Positions 33,840-41,775 of a stretch of DNA of 64,000 bases are shown piece after piece. The stretch is taken from positions 33,964-97,963 of the forward strand of contig DAOUGD010000250.1 of the NCBI GenBank assembly GCA_034429475.1, read 5' to 3'. Position 1 is the stretch's first letter. Every line of letters starts with the position of its first letter. Under the pieces are notes generated by a model. It worked only from the letters and a program-made list of their open reading frames with translations. It made no database searches and was not told the DNA's origin. Position numbers and translations under genes: made by a program. The stretch comes from JAKQHY01 sp034429475. GTDB lineage: Bacteria > Chloroflexota > Anaerolineae > B4-G1 > SLSP01.

Positions 33840-34223
33840 TTAAACTGCGGGTGCCGCGGCGGCCGGAGCAGCCTCTTCAGCCGGCGCTTCTCCTTTGTGC
33901 GTCATCTTGGCCTTGAGCTGCGCCTGCTTCTCCTCGACCATCGTCTTGGTCTGTTCTTGCAACTCCTTCGCGCGCTCCTGAAGCTGCTTGGTAGCCTCAT
34001 CCATCTTGGTGCGCGCCTCAGAAAGTAACTGCTCCGCCTTCGCGCGGGCTTCGTCGGCCTTCTGCGTGGCCTGCTCGCTCAGCTCCACACTCTTGCGGCG
34101 AATCTGCTCACGGGTCTCCCCACCGGACTGTGGCGCGAAAAGCATCCCCACCGCCGCACCGATCAGCCCGCCGACGACGAACCCCAACAAAAAGACCCCG
34201 AATTCATTCTCCTGATTGGACAT
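33840..34223 (-). CDS. YtxH domain protein
   Basis: A 127-residue protein. The N-terminal glycine-rich membrane helix GVFLLGFVVGGLIGAAVGML, followed by FAPQSGGETREQI, defines the YtxH family. The rest is a long Ala/Glu/Lys-rich coiled coil (about residues 40-105) and an Ala/Pro tail. YtxH proteins are general-stress or envelope-associated proteins of unknown mechanism. The start overlaps the end of the upstream membrane protein gene by 20 bp, with GAGGCAAAGAGG before the ATG, so the two are coupled and probably act together. Confidence 0.82.
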   Translation of the reverse strand: MSNQENEFGVFLLGFVVGGLIGAAVGMLFAPQSGGETREQIRRKSVELSEQATQKADEARAKAEQLLSEARTKMDEATKQLQERAKELQEQTKTMVEEKQAQLKAKMTHKGEAPAEEAAPAAAAPAV

Positions 34224-34770
34224 CCTCTTTGCCTCCTGTTTGCTTTGGACGTGAATGTGGGCGAGTGTTCTTGACGACTGCGAGCAAATCCCCGCTGACG
34301 CGCTGCGCCGCCGCCGCAAATCCCGCCAACCTGATAAAAGGTGACACCATATTGTGGCTGACAAATTCCGTCGTCCCCCGCACGGTGGACGCCGTGTCAT
34401 TGACCGATCGCAACAAGGGTTGCACCTCGTCGCGCAATACCTGAATCAACATTTGAACCTGGAAGATCAGCAAAATCGCCGCCAACCCGATCACAAACGT
34501 TTCCACCGCCACGAAGACGATGGCAATATCGCGGATGACGGTGGTGGCCGATGGGAAGCTCGCCATCAAGGTCACGGCGGCGATCAACAAGAGCAGGAAC
34601 ACAATGCCTGCCACAATAATGATCAATTGCGTGCGCTTCGCCGCCTTTTCCGCAGCGACCTGCGCTTCCAGCGTAGCGGCATCTTCAATGGGGGTACTAC
34701 TGGCCGGGGCCGGCGCTTCTAGCGCGGCAGTTGGTTTTTCCGGGCGAACGGTTGATGTTTCAGGCGGCAT
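34204..34770 (-). CDS. Two-helix membrane protein upstream of ytxH
   Basis: A 188-residue protein of unknown family. The N-terminal 45 residues are Pro/Ala/Glu-rich. Two hydrophobic helices follow (LIIIVAGIVFLLLLIAAVTL and the span IAIVFVAVETFVIGLAAILL), then a Ser/Thr-rich segment with DTASTVRGTTEFVSHN, resembling DUF948-type envelope proteins that often accompany YtxH. The C-terminal tail is Lys/Arg-rich. GGAGG lies before the ATG and a good promoter at 34815-34843. Confidence 0.75.
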   Translation of the reverse strand: MPPETSTVRPEKPTAALEAPAPASSTPIEDAATLEAQVAAEKAAKRTQLIIIVAGIVFLLLLIAAVTLMASFPSATTVIRDIAIVFVAVETFVIGLAAILLIFQVQMLIQVLRDEVQPLLRSVNDTASTVRGTTEFVSHNMVSPFIRLAGFAAAAQRVSGDLLAVVKNTRPHSRPKQTGGKEDVQSGE

Positions 34771-34814
34771 TGAGTCCTCCTTCTCCGGGGCAAGCCCTGA
34801 ATGAACACAAATTC

Positions 34815-34843
34815 ATTATACCATGCGGATAAAAAAGAAACAA
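34815..34843 (-). promoter_or_regulatory. Promoter of the ytxH unit
   Basis: On the minus strand TTGTTT (34843-34838), a 17-bp spacer and TATAAT (34820-34815). Confidence 0.68.
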
Positions 34844-34845
34844 GG

Positions 34846-34882
34846 CAAAGCGAGAAAGCGAACAAGCGAATAAGCGAGTGGA
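34846..34882. repeat. 8-bp direct repeat AAGCGAAC/AAGCGAAT (family M)
   Basis: Four consecutive units of AAGCGANN lie in the divergent gap between the ytxH unit and the glycosyltransferase gene. No inverted half is seen. Confidence 0.65.
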
Positions 34883-34920
34883 CGAGATGTGCTGGGTGGT
34901 GGTGCGCTGCAATCCCCCAT

Positions 34921-34949
34921 TTGGCCTCCGTGCAAAATTGCCTTATACT
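34921..34949 (+). promoter_or_regulatory. Promoter of the GT39-like gene
   Basis: TTGGCC (34921-34926), a 17-bp spacer and TATACT (34944-34949). Transcription would start only a few bases before the ATG at 34963, giving an almost leaderless mRNA. Confidence 0.5.
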
Positions 34950-34962
34950 CAGGCCTATCCAT

Positions 34963-36114
34963 ATGGCATTGATTGAGGTGATCTCCGACAACACCGGAAC
35001 TTTCCTAGCAAGCCGAAGAAGTCGCTGGTTTTTCCCCCTTCTCGTGCTGTGCTGGTTCGGATTTGCGCTGCGCGTTTACCGTCTGGACGCGCAGTCTTTT
35101 TGGTTCGATGAGTGGTTGAGCTTCGATCTGGCCCGCGCACCGTTGCTCTATGCGCCCGCAACGATTGATCGTCCCCCGCTATACTACGTACTGCTGCACC
35201 TCTGGATCAGGATCGCCGGCGTCTATCCTTTCACGTTTCGCTTCTTTTCGGCCTGCTGCGGTGCGTTGACCGTGCCATTGTTTTACCGGTTGGGGCGGAA
35301 GACGCTGGGACGGCAGGCGGGTATGTGGGCTATGACGCTGGCGGCGCTTTCCCCGTTTTGCGTCTACTACGCGCAGGAAGCCCGCACTTACGCGCTGACG
35401 TTGACCCTGATCCTGGCCTCGAATTGGGCGCTGCTCGCATGGCTGGACACAGGCCGGAAGCGCACCCTGGCGCTGTACATGGCAGTGACGCTGGCGTGCC
35501 TGTACACTCACTACGTCGCGTTGCTGATCCCGGCGGCGCAAGGCCTCTTCGTCTGGCTGAGCCGCCCCGGTAAGCAGCGCCATCTTCAATGGCTGGCTGC
35601 GCTGGCCGCGATTGGCGCAGCGTTTGCGCCCTGGCCGCTGCACGTCTGGACGCACATGGCGGAACTGGCCCACCCGGCCACGGATATGCTCATCTACACG
35701 CCGATGCCGCCGCTCCAACGCGCCGCGCACATCTTGTGGACGACGCTGGTGGAGTTCAGCGTGGGGCGCACGGTGAGCGGCCCGGCGGCCATCGGCGGCG
35801 CGCTGCTCTTCCTGTTCCTGGTTATTTTGGGGCTGCGCCCGGTAGACGCGACGCCCCAGGCGCAGCGGTTTCTCTCTTGCACGTTGGCGCTGCCTGTGGC
35901 GGTGCTGTTGCTTTTGCCGCGCACGGCGGTATATTTTTCGCCCAAATACCTAAGCGTGGCGCTGCCCGGATTCTACTTGCTGGCCGTTGCCGGCTTGCAA
36001 CGACTCCGCCGCGACGCGCCCTGGCTTTTTGTTCTCTGCCTCGCGCTCGTATTGCTCGCGTGTGCGTGGAGCTTGGGAGATTGGTTTTTGCATAGTCACG
36101 ACAAAGTGGCGTAA
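34963..36114 (+). CDS. GT39-like (ArnT/PMT-type) membrane glycosyltransferase
   Basis: A 383-residue polytopic protein with about ten hydrophobic segments. The first periplasmic loop has FWFDEWLSFDLAR, where the catalytic acidic residues of GT-C transferases lie, followed by DRPPLYYVLLHLWIRIAG and SPFCVYYAQEARTYAL, both typical of family 39. These enzymes move sugars from polyprenyl-phosphate donors to proteins or lipids. The acceptor is unknown, though the many exported surface proteins are plausible targets. The ATG at 34963 lacks a Shine-Dalgarno and lies close to the predicted transcription start; a GTG at 34978 is an alternative. Confidence 0.78.
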   Translation: MALIEVISDNTGTFLASRRSRWFFPLLVLCWFGFALRVYRLDAQSFWFDEWLSFDLARAPLLYAPATIDRPPLYYVLLHLWIRIAGVYPFTFRFFSACCGALTVPLFYRLGRKTLGRQAGMWAMTLAALSPFCVYYAQEARTYALTLTLILASNWALLAWLDTGRKRTLALYMAVTLACLYTHYVALLIPAAQGLFVWLSRPGKQRHLQWLAALAAIGAAFAPWPLHVWTHMAELAHPATDMLIYTPMPPLQRAAHILWTTLVEFSVGRTVSGPAAIGGALLFLFLVILGLRPVDATPQAQRFLSCTLALPVAVLLLLPRTAVYFSPKYLSVALPGFYLLAVAGLQRLRRDAPWLFVLCLALVLLACAWSLGDWFLHSHDKVA

Positions 36115-36115
36115 A

Positions 36116-36173
36116 GTAGGCGCGACATCCCTGTCGCGGGAAGGCGGACACGCGGAAAGGATTCCGCGCCTAC
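36116..36173. repeat. Cruciform-like repeat GTAGGCGCG...CGCGCCTAC (family L)
   Basis: The outer 9-bp arms pair perfectly. Inside are two small hairpins, CGCGACA...TGTCGCG and CGCGGAA...TTCCGCG, giving a three-way structure. Related elements are at 38725-38774 and 42862-42884. Confidence 0.75.
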
Positions 36174-36197
36174 AAGGTCTATTCCGAGAGAGGTTCA

Positions 36198-37820
36198 ATG
36201 AAAAACCACAAACAACGAGACATTCTGCTCGCGCTGGTGTTGACACTGGGTGTCGGGCTGGTGCTTTACTTCCTTGCCCGCTCGGAAGAAACGCCACGAA
36301 TCGTCAGTGAACCACTGCACGCGAGTTGGTGGGATAGTTTCAACACGGATGATCGGATTGCCGGGACGGCAGGGGCGCCGTTTAATCCTGATGGCATCCA
36401 GCTTTCGCACATCCACGATTTGCCAGATGCGTTTATCTCAAGGGGCGTTCTGACTTCAACCCTCATTCAACCTCACGCGCTGATGGTGACGCACACCGTT
36501 TTCAGCGGGTTGCCGACACTGGCATGGGGCAACGATGGCGCGCTCTACGGGGTGAGTACCAGATCGCTTGGCATCATACGCTATGATCCACAAACCCTGG
36601 AATCTACGACATTCATCAGCCTCCCTCTCGCAAGTCCATGTTTGCATTGCGAATCGCAGGTCATCGCTGCTGATTCAGTGGGACGAGTGGTTGCTGGAAT
36701 TGGAGGCGCTTCTGGAACGCGTGATCCCTTTGCTATGTTGATGATTTATGATCCTGAACAGAATACTGTCGTCACGACTACGATCCCAGTTTCAGAGGCC
36801 AACGTAATGAAAATCCTGGTCGGTGCGCCGGATGGTAGTCTCTACAGCAGTTTTGGAGACAGTTTTGGCTATTCTAACGGGATATGGAAAGATCATTTGT
36901 TCAAATACGATCCCACCCTCAGCGCAGTCATGGACCTGAGTATGCCCTTTACCAACACCTATTGGAGCATTCAGGCATTGGCCGTAGCGCCGGATGGCAA
37001 AGTCTATGGCGGCGGCGGGCCGATATTTAGGGAAAGAGGCTCGTACTATTACAGAAAAATGCCTTCTTCGGATTCTAAACTATTTGTCTACGACCCGGCA
37101 ACACAAGCCTTCAGCTATCCCGGCCCGGACAAAGTCTCTAGCAATCGGATACGCACGCTACTAGCCGGACCGGATGGTAGGATATACATCGGGATGGAAA
37201 TAGGAGAAGAAAAAGGGTTCCACATCTACGATCCCGCCACGAATCAATGGACTTACTGGGGTATAGGCGAGAAGGGAGACGGCAAATGGACATATTATTG
37301 GCATCAAGAAGAGAGCAGTGCCGATGTCATTGCCCTGACTTGGGGGGCCGACGACCTTGTCTACGGGAGCACCGCGATGCATGTATTCACCTATGACCCG
37401 CATCATCCTGACCGGCCTCCGGTCATCATCGGCAGACTCAACAGAGCAGGCTTTAAACAACTACTTGCCGGCCCGGATGGTGTCATTTATGGCACCATCG
37501 GCTCGTATGACTCTTTCGACTCCACGCCCCCAGAACTGATCGCCTTCCGCACCGACTGCGCCGCCGGGCGCATCGGCGCGTGGGAGCGCGTGACGTGGGA
37601 AGCCGACACGCCGCGCGGCACGGACATCAACATAGACGTGCTGGACGAGAAGGGCACTGTCCTCATGCGGGACATCCGCAACGGCGGCTCGCTGGCGAGC
37701 ATTGACCCGCTGATTTATCCGAGCGTCCGCCTGCAAGCCACGCTAACCACCCGCAACCCGCAGGTGTCGCCCGTGCTCAAAAGCTGGCAGGTGGAATACA
37801 CGTTTGAATGTCAGCAATGA
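36198..37820 (+). CDS. Membrane-anchored beta-propeller protein
   Basis: A 540-residue protein. A single N-terminal hydrophobic segment (ILLALVLTLGVGLVLYFLA) acts as signal anchor. The rest is a seven-blade-type propeller with repeated units such as LAWGNDGALYGV, LAVAPDGKVYGGGG, LLAGPDGRIYIGM and LLAGPDGVIYGT alternating with YDPAT motifs, as in SMP-30/kelch-like sensors. A short beta domain ends the protein (VRLQATLTTRNPQVSPVLKS). No catalytic residues are recognisable. Ligand or carbohydrate binding outside the cell is possible. GAGAGG precedes the ATG. Codon use is less GC-biased than in the neighbours up to about 37500. Confidence 0.7.
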   Translation: MKNHKQRDILLALVLTLGVGLVLYFLARSEETPRIVSEPLHASWWDSFNTDDRIAGTAGAPFNPDGIQLSHIHDLPDAFISRGVLTSTLIQPHALMVTHTVFSGLPTLAWGNDGALYGVSTRSLGIIRYDPQTLESTTFISLPLASPCLHCESQVIAADSVGRVVAGIGGASGTRDPFAMLMIYDPEQNTVVTTTIPVSEANVMKILVGAPDGSLYSSFGDSFGYSNGIWKDHLFKYDPTLSAVMDLSMPFTNTYWSIQALAVAPDGKVYGGGGPIFRERGSYYYRKMPSSDSKLFVYDPATQAFSYPGPDKVSSNRIRTLLAGPDGRIYIGMEIGEEKGFHIYDPATNQWTYWGIGEKGDGKWTYYWHQEESSADVIALTWGADDLVYGSTAMHVFTYDPHHPDRPPVIIGRLNRAGFKQLLAGPDGVIYGTIGSYDSFDSTPPELIAFRTDCAAGRIGAWERVTWEADTPRGTDINIDVLDEKGTVLMRDIRNGGSLASIDPLIYPSVRLQATLTTRNPQVSPVLKSWQVEYTFECQQ

Positions 37821-37854
37821 CCATCGCCGCCCATAGATGCCGCTTCACAACATC

Positions 37855-37909
37855 CTCAAAAAAAACTTCACGGCCCTAAAGGTTTTGACGACCTTTAGGG
37901 CCGTGAAGT
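37855..37909 (-). terminator. Strong intrinsic terminator of the xisHI unit
   Basis: An 18-bp perfect stem, ACTTCACGGCCCTAAAGG with its complement, has a 9-base loop. On the minus strand it is followed by a run of T (plus-strand A run at 37858-37865). It separates the convergent propeller and xisI genes. Confidence 0.88.
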
Positions 37910-37924
37910 GACTATAGTTGAGTG

Positions 37925-38266
37925 TTACGCCACCGCAAACCCCGTCAACGGGCGGACATCGGGCGGCTGGAAGGCCAGCACAATATCCTCTTTGGGGATG
38001 CCGGCTGCCAGCAGGTCCGGTGTGATGCCGTGTTCCAGCCAATCCTCTTCAATCCACAACTTGTCATCCCGCAACCGAACATACACCGTTGTGCCGCGAA
38101 TTCGCCGCTGTTGGTCCCAGCCGGTCGAAACCAACATATAGTGGTCATGCTCCGTGTCGGCGACCACTTCGGTTTCCTTGCCCGGCCTAGCAGAACGGTT
38201 AATCACGTCGGCGTATTGCGTAAGAATTTGCCGGATGATGTGCCGATAATGAGTTAATTTGTCCAT
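37925..38266 (-). CDS. xisI: XisI-family protein
   Basis: A 113-residue protein matching XisI, the second controlling factor of fdxN-element excision in heterocyst-forming cyanobacteria. It shows the typical IRQILTQYAD, DTEHDHYMLVSTGWDQQRRI, VYVRLRDDKLWIEEDWLEHGI and LLAAGIPKEDIVLAFQPPDVRP. The gene overlaps the end of xisH by 13 bp. No XisF-type recombinase or fdxN element is in the window, so a role in excision here is doubtful; in most genomes the XisH-XisI pair stands alone with unknown function. Confidence 0.88.
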   Translation of the reverse strand: MDKLTHYRHIIRQILTQYADVINRSARPGKETEVVADTEHDHYMLVSTGWDQQRRIRGTTVYVRLRDDKLWIEEDWLEHGITPDLLAAGIPKEDIVLAFQPPDVRPLTGFAVA

Positions 38267-38670
38267 ACAACCACCTCCTCTTGCGCCAGATTAACCACAA
38301 TTAAGGCCATCTTATTCCGTTGCACCAGCAATTGAATAGCTTTGCGGGCGAAGACGTTTTCGTAGACGGGTAGACTAACCGCCAGATATAAATGGCGATC
38401 TGGTTCAACGGCTTCCAACAGGCTTTGATAGAGCACATATTGCCCCAAGGCTTCTTCCATTGCGTGGATGACCGAAGGCGCTATAAAACTTTTGATTTCC
38501 ACCGCAATTTTCTGCCCCGCTCGTTCTGCTGCGATCACCCGTTCCGCGCCCAGGTCAACAAAAACCGTCGTATCTTCATACTCCAACGTGTAAGGATCGT
38601 GGGTGATCGTCCACCCGTCTTTGATCAAAGCATTTCTGACAGCCGTATGAATGATGTCTTTTGCGGGCAT
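38254..38670 (-). CDS. xisH: XisH-family protein
   Basis: A 138-residue protein matching XisH: AVRNALIKDGWTITHDPYTL, VDLGAERVIAAERAGQKIAV, EIKSFI and a C-terminal NLAQEEVVVWTN. The D39 ... E58-x-K60 arrangement is that of a PD-(D/E)XK nuclease-like fold, in which the family is usually placed. Nuclease activity has not been assigned to my knowledge. The promoter at 38692-38719 and AGAGGCGA precede the ATG. It forms a two-gene unit with xisI, ending at a strong terminator. Confidence 0.88.
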   Translation of the reverse strand: MPAKDIIHTAVRNALIKDGWTITHDPYTLEYEDTTVFVDLGAERVIAAERAGQKIAVEIKSFIAPSVIHAMEEALGQYVLYQSLLEAVEPDRHLYLAVSLPVYENVFARKAIQLLVQRNKMALIVVNLAQEEVVVWTN

Positions 38671-38691
38671 ATCTTCGCCTCTCTATTTAAA

Positions 38692-38719
38692 AGTATATAC
38701 CACGTTGCAATCTGGACAA
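38692..38719 (-). promoter_or_regulatory. Promoter of the xisHI unit
   Basis: On the minus strand TTGTCC (38719-38714), a 16-bp spacer and TATACT (38697-38692), 22 bp before the xisH start codon. Confidence 0.58.
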
Positions 38720-38724
38720 GCAAA

Positions 38725-38774
38725 TAGGGCGAGTTGACAACTCGCCCTACAGGCAGCGCGATTTGGAAATCGCG
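38725..38774. repeat. Double hairpin repeat GGGCGAGTTG / CGCGATTT (family L)
   Basis: GGGCGAGTTG-A-CAACTCGCCC (38727-38747) is followed by CGCGATTT-GG-AAATCGCG (38757-38774). The second hairpin recurs almost identically at 42862-42879, where it is also followed by GCTAC. Confidence 0.8.
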
Positions 38775-38775
38775 G

Positions 38776-41688
38776 CTACAACACCCCCCGCAAATACCCC
38801 CCCGTATACGAGTCTTGCACTTCCGCCACCGCCTCCGGCGTCCCCTGCGCCACCAGCCGCCCGCCGGCGTCGCCGCCGTCCGGCCCCAGGTCTATGATCC
38901 AGTCCGCAGTCTTGATCACGTCCAGGTGATGCTCGATCACCAGGACGGTGTGGCCCGCGTCCACCAGGCGGTTCAGGCTGAGCAGCAGCTTCTCGATGTC
39001 GGCGGCGTGCAGGCCCGTCGTCGGCTCGTCGAGGATGTAGAGGTTGTGCGCGCCGCGCTTCAGCTTCCCCAGCTCGTGCGCCAGCTTGACGCGCTGCGCT
39101 TCCCCGCCGGAGAGCTTCGTCGCCGGGTGGCCCAGCTTGAGGTAGCCCAGGCCCAGGTCGCGCAGCGTGCGCAGTTTGTGGACGACGCTGCGCGGGACGT
39201 CTCGCGTCTCCTCGAAGAAAGCCACCGCTTCCTCAATGGACAGGTCCAGCACGTCGGCGATGCTCTTGCCGCGGTACGTCACTTCCAACGTCTCGGCGTT
39301 GTAGCGCGCGCCCTTGCACACCGGGCATAGCGTCTCCACGTCCGCCATAAACTGCAAGTGCGTGTTCAGGTAGCCCTCACCCGCGCACTCCTCGCAGTGG
39401 CCTTCCTTCACGTTGAAGCTGAACCGCGAGGCGGTGTAGCCTCGCGCCCGCGCCTCCTCCGTCTCCGCGAACAGGCGCCGGATCGCGTCGTACACACCGA
39501 TGTACGTCGCCGGGTTCGAGCGCGGCGTGCGCCCGATGGGCGACTGGTCAATGTCTATGATGTCGGTCACATACTCCACCCCTTCCACGGCGCGATGCTT
39601 GCCCGGCAAGGTACGGTGGTCATGCAGGGTGGCGTAGAGCTTCTTGTAGAGGATCTCGTGGATGAGGCTGCTCTTGCCGCTGCCGCTCACGCCCGTCACG
39701 CAGATGAAGAGGCCCAACGGGAACGTCACGTCGAGGTCGCGCAGGTTGTTCTCCCGCGCGCCGCGGATCACCAGATTGTGCCCGTTGGGATGGCGGCGCA
39801 TCTCCGGCAGGGGGATGCGCGCGGCCCCATCGAGGTATTGCCCCGTGAGCGAGGCCGGATCGTGCAGCACCATCTCCACCGGGCCGCACGTCACCACCTC
39901 GCCGCCGTGTTCGCCCGGCCCCGGCCCCATCTCGATGAGCGTGTCGGCGGCGCGGATGATCGCCTCGTCGTGCTCCACCACCACCACACTGTTGCCCAGG
40001 TCGCGCAGGCGGTGCAGCGTCTCCACCATCTTGCGCGTGTCGTAGGGATGCAGGCCGATGGTCGGCTCGTCGAGCACGTACAACATCCCCATCAGGTCGG
40101 AGCCAATCTGCGTGGAGAGGCGGATGCGCTGCGACTCGCCGCCGGAGAGCGTGTTCGACGGGCGGTTGAGCGTCAGGTAGTCCACGCCGATGTCGAGCAG
40201 CAGGCGCACGCGGCGGACGATCTCGCGGACGATCTGCGTGCCGGCCTCGCGCTTCTTCTCCGGGATGGGGACGGCTTCCAGGAAGGCGATGAGGTCGGCA
40301 AAGGCCATGTCGCCCAGCTCGTGGATGTCCTTCCCGGCGATGGTGACGAGGAAGCGCTGCGGTTTGAGTCGCTTGCCGCCGCAGTCGGGGCAGGTGTGCT
40401 CCACCATCACCTTCTTGAGCCACTCGTCCATCCAGGTGTTGAAGCGGCCCTCTTTGCGGTAGCGGCGGTAGTTGCGCTCGATAAAATTGATGATGCCCCC
40501 AAACGACATCTCGCGCCCTTCCCACCGCTCGCCGGTCTTCGCGCCGGGCGGGATCACCACCGGGAACTTCGCGCCCTTTGTCCCGTAAAAGAGGAGGTCC
40601 ACAATCGCCGGCGGAAGGTCTTTGAACGGCGTGTCGAGGCTGAAGCCATAGGCCTGCGCCAGGCTATAGGCCATCCGCCCCGACCACGAATTCTTGTCGG
40701 GATTGAGCGCCTCCTTCGCCAACGCACCGCCCGCGATACTGCGGTGCGGGTCGAGGATGAGCAGCTCCGGGTGCACACTGCGATACGTCCCCAGCCCCAG
40801 GCACGTCACGCACGAGCTAGAGCCAGACGGCAAGTTGAAGCTGAAATACTGGGCTTCCATCTCGCCCTTGACCATCTGATGCTCCGGGCACGCCAGTTCT
40901 ACGGGACGCAGATTTTCGCGGATGAACGCAGATTTTTCTGTATTTATCTGCGTTACTCTGCGTTCATCTGCGTCCAAAATATGGATGCTGATGAAGCCCT
41001 CCCCCAGCAGCAGACCGTGTTCGAGGGAGGCGAGGATCTGCTTGTCTTTGCCCGGATGGATGGCGAAGCGGTCTACGATGACATCAATCTGGTACGTCGT
41101 GTCCTCGTCCAGGTCAACGGGTTCGCTGAAGTCTACGAAGCGCCCGTCAATGTAGGCGCGGCGGTAGCCCCGCGTGCGCACCTCGTCGAAGAGATAGGCG
41201 TAGTCCTCGCCGTAGATCTTGAAGACGGGCGCGCGCACCTCCACTTCCGTCCCGGCGGGCAGCGTCAGCAGGTGGGCGAGCATCTGCTCCGGGCTGCGCG
41301 TGGGGACTTCGGCGCCGCAGTACGGGCAGTGCGCCACGCCGATGGTCGCGTAGAGCATCCGCAGGTAGTCGTAGATGTCGGTCATCGTGCCCACCGTCGA
41401 GCGCGGGTTGCGTACGCCGGTCTTCTGCTCGATGGAGATGACGGGCGACAGCCCATAGACAAAGTCCACGTTGGGCTTCTTGAGCTGCGCGATGTACTTC
41501 TTCGCAAACGTGGACATAGACTCCAGGAAGCGCCGCTGCCCCTCGGCGTAGACCGTGTCAAACGCCAACGACGACTTCCCCGACCCGCTCACCCCGGTGA
41601 TCACTACCAGTTGGTTCCGCGGAATCTCTACCGTGATGTTCTTCAAGTTGTGTTCTTTTGCGCCTTGTACGGTTATCGTGTCTCGCAT
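38776..41688 (-). CDS. uvrA: Excinuclease ABC subunit A, paralogue 1, with repeat insertion
   Basis: A 970-residue DNA-damage-sensing ABC ATPase. Two Walker A motifs (GVSGSGKSSLAFD and GVSGSGKSSLIHE), two signature motifs (LSGGESQRIRLS and LSGGEAQRVKLA) and the C-terminal zinc module (CEECAGEGY ... CPVC) are intact. The first zinc module is CPEH ... CVTC, with His replacing one Cys. The subtype has STFAKKYIAQLKKPNVD where the classical protein has SSYARQFL, as in a second UvrA clade. Residues 238-262 come from an in-frame family B repeat (40903-40975), directly before the first zinc module. No uvrB or uvrC gene is near. It may act in repair or antibiotic tolerance, as some extra UvrAs do. Confidence 0.92.
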   Translation of the reverse strand: MRDTITVQGAKEHNLKNITVEIPRNQLVVITGVSGSGKSSLAFDTVYAEGQRRFLESMSTFAKKYIAQLKKPNVDFVYGLSPVISIEQKTGVRNPRSTVGTMTDIYDYLRMLYATIGVAHCPYCGAEVPTRSPEQMLAHLLTLPAGTEVEVRAPVFKIYGEDYAYLFDEVRTRGYRRAYIDGRFVDFSEPVDLDEDTTYQIDVIVDRFAIHPGKDKQILASLEHGLLLGEGFISIHILDADERRVTQINTEKSAFIRENLRPVELACPEHQMVKGEMEAQYFSFNLPSGSSSCVTCLGLGTYRSVHPELLILDPHRSIAGGALAKEALNPDKNSWSGRMAYSLAQAYGFSLDTPFKDLPPAIVDLLFYGTKGAKFPVVIPPGAKTGERWEGREMSFGGIINFIERNYRRYRKEGRFNTWMDEWLKKVMVEHTCPDCGGKRLKPQRFLVTIAGKDIHELGDMAFADLIAFLEAVPIPEKKREAGTQIVREIVRRVRLLLDIGVDYLTLNRPSNTLSGGESQRIRLSTQIGSDLMGMLYVLDEPTIGLHPYDTRKMVETLHRLRDLGNSVVVVEHDEAIIRAADTLIEMGPGPGEHGGEVVTCGPVEMVLHDPASLTGQYLDGAARIPLPEMRRHPNGHNLVIRGARENNLRDLDVTFPLGLFICVTGVSGSGKSSLIHEILYKKLYATLHDHRTLPGKHRAVEGVEYVTDIIDIDQSPIGRTPRSNPATYIGVYDAIRRLFAETEEARARGYTASRFSFNVKEGHCEECAGEGYLNTHLQFMADVETLCPVCKGARYNAETLEVTYRGKSIADVLDLSIEEAVAFFEETRDVPRSVVHKLRTLRDLGLGYLKLGHPATKLSGGEAQRVKLAHELGKLKRGAHNLYILDEPTTGLHAADIEKLLLSLNRLVDAGHTVLVIEHHLDVIKTADWIIDLGPDGGDAGGRLVAQGTPEAVAEVQDSYTGGYLRGVL
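40903..40975. repeat. Family B repeat inserted in frame in uvrA
   Basis: The element runs from GGGACGCAGATTTTCGCGG to CTCTGCGTTCATCTGCGTCC. It matches the intergenic copies at 12091, 20571 and 47917 in both arms. On the uvrA strand it encodes about 25 residues (LDADERRVTQINTEKS then AFIRENLRP) without a stop or frameshift. Confidence 0.88.
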
Positions 41689-41707
41689 AGTTCCTCCTTC
41701 TTTAGTT

Positions 41708-41772
41708 TTGGGTTATGGGTTGTGGGTTTAGGGTGCATACCACCCACAACCCATAACCCTGAACCCACAACC
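41708..41772. repeat. Heptad hairpin GGGTTAT/GGGTTGT (family G)
   Basis: The 18-bp arms GGGTTATGGGTTGTGGGT (41710-41727) and its complement (41742-41759) pair perfectly. It lies between the nucleotidyltransferase gene and the uvrA gene. Confidence 0.88.
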
Positions 41773-41775
41773 TTC

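Noticed and set aside
37925..38670. fdxN-type excisable element around xisHI
   Set aside because: No recombinase gene and no pair of direct repeats flanking the locus were found in the window.
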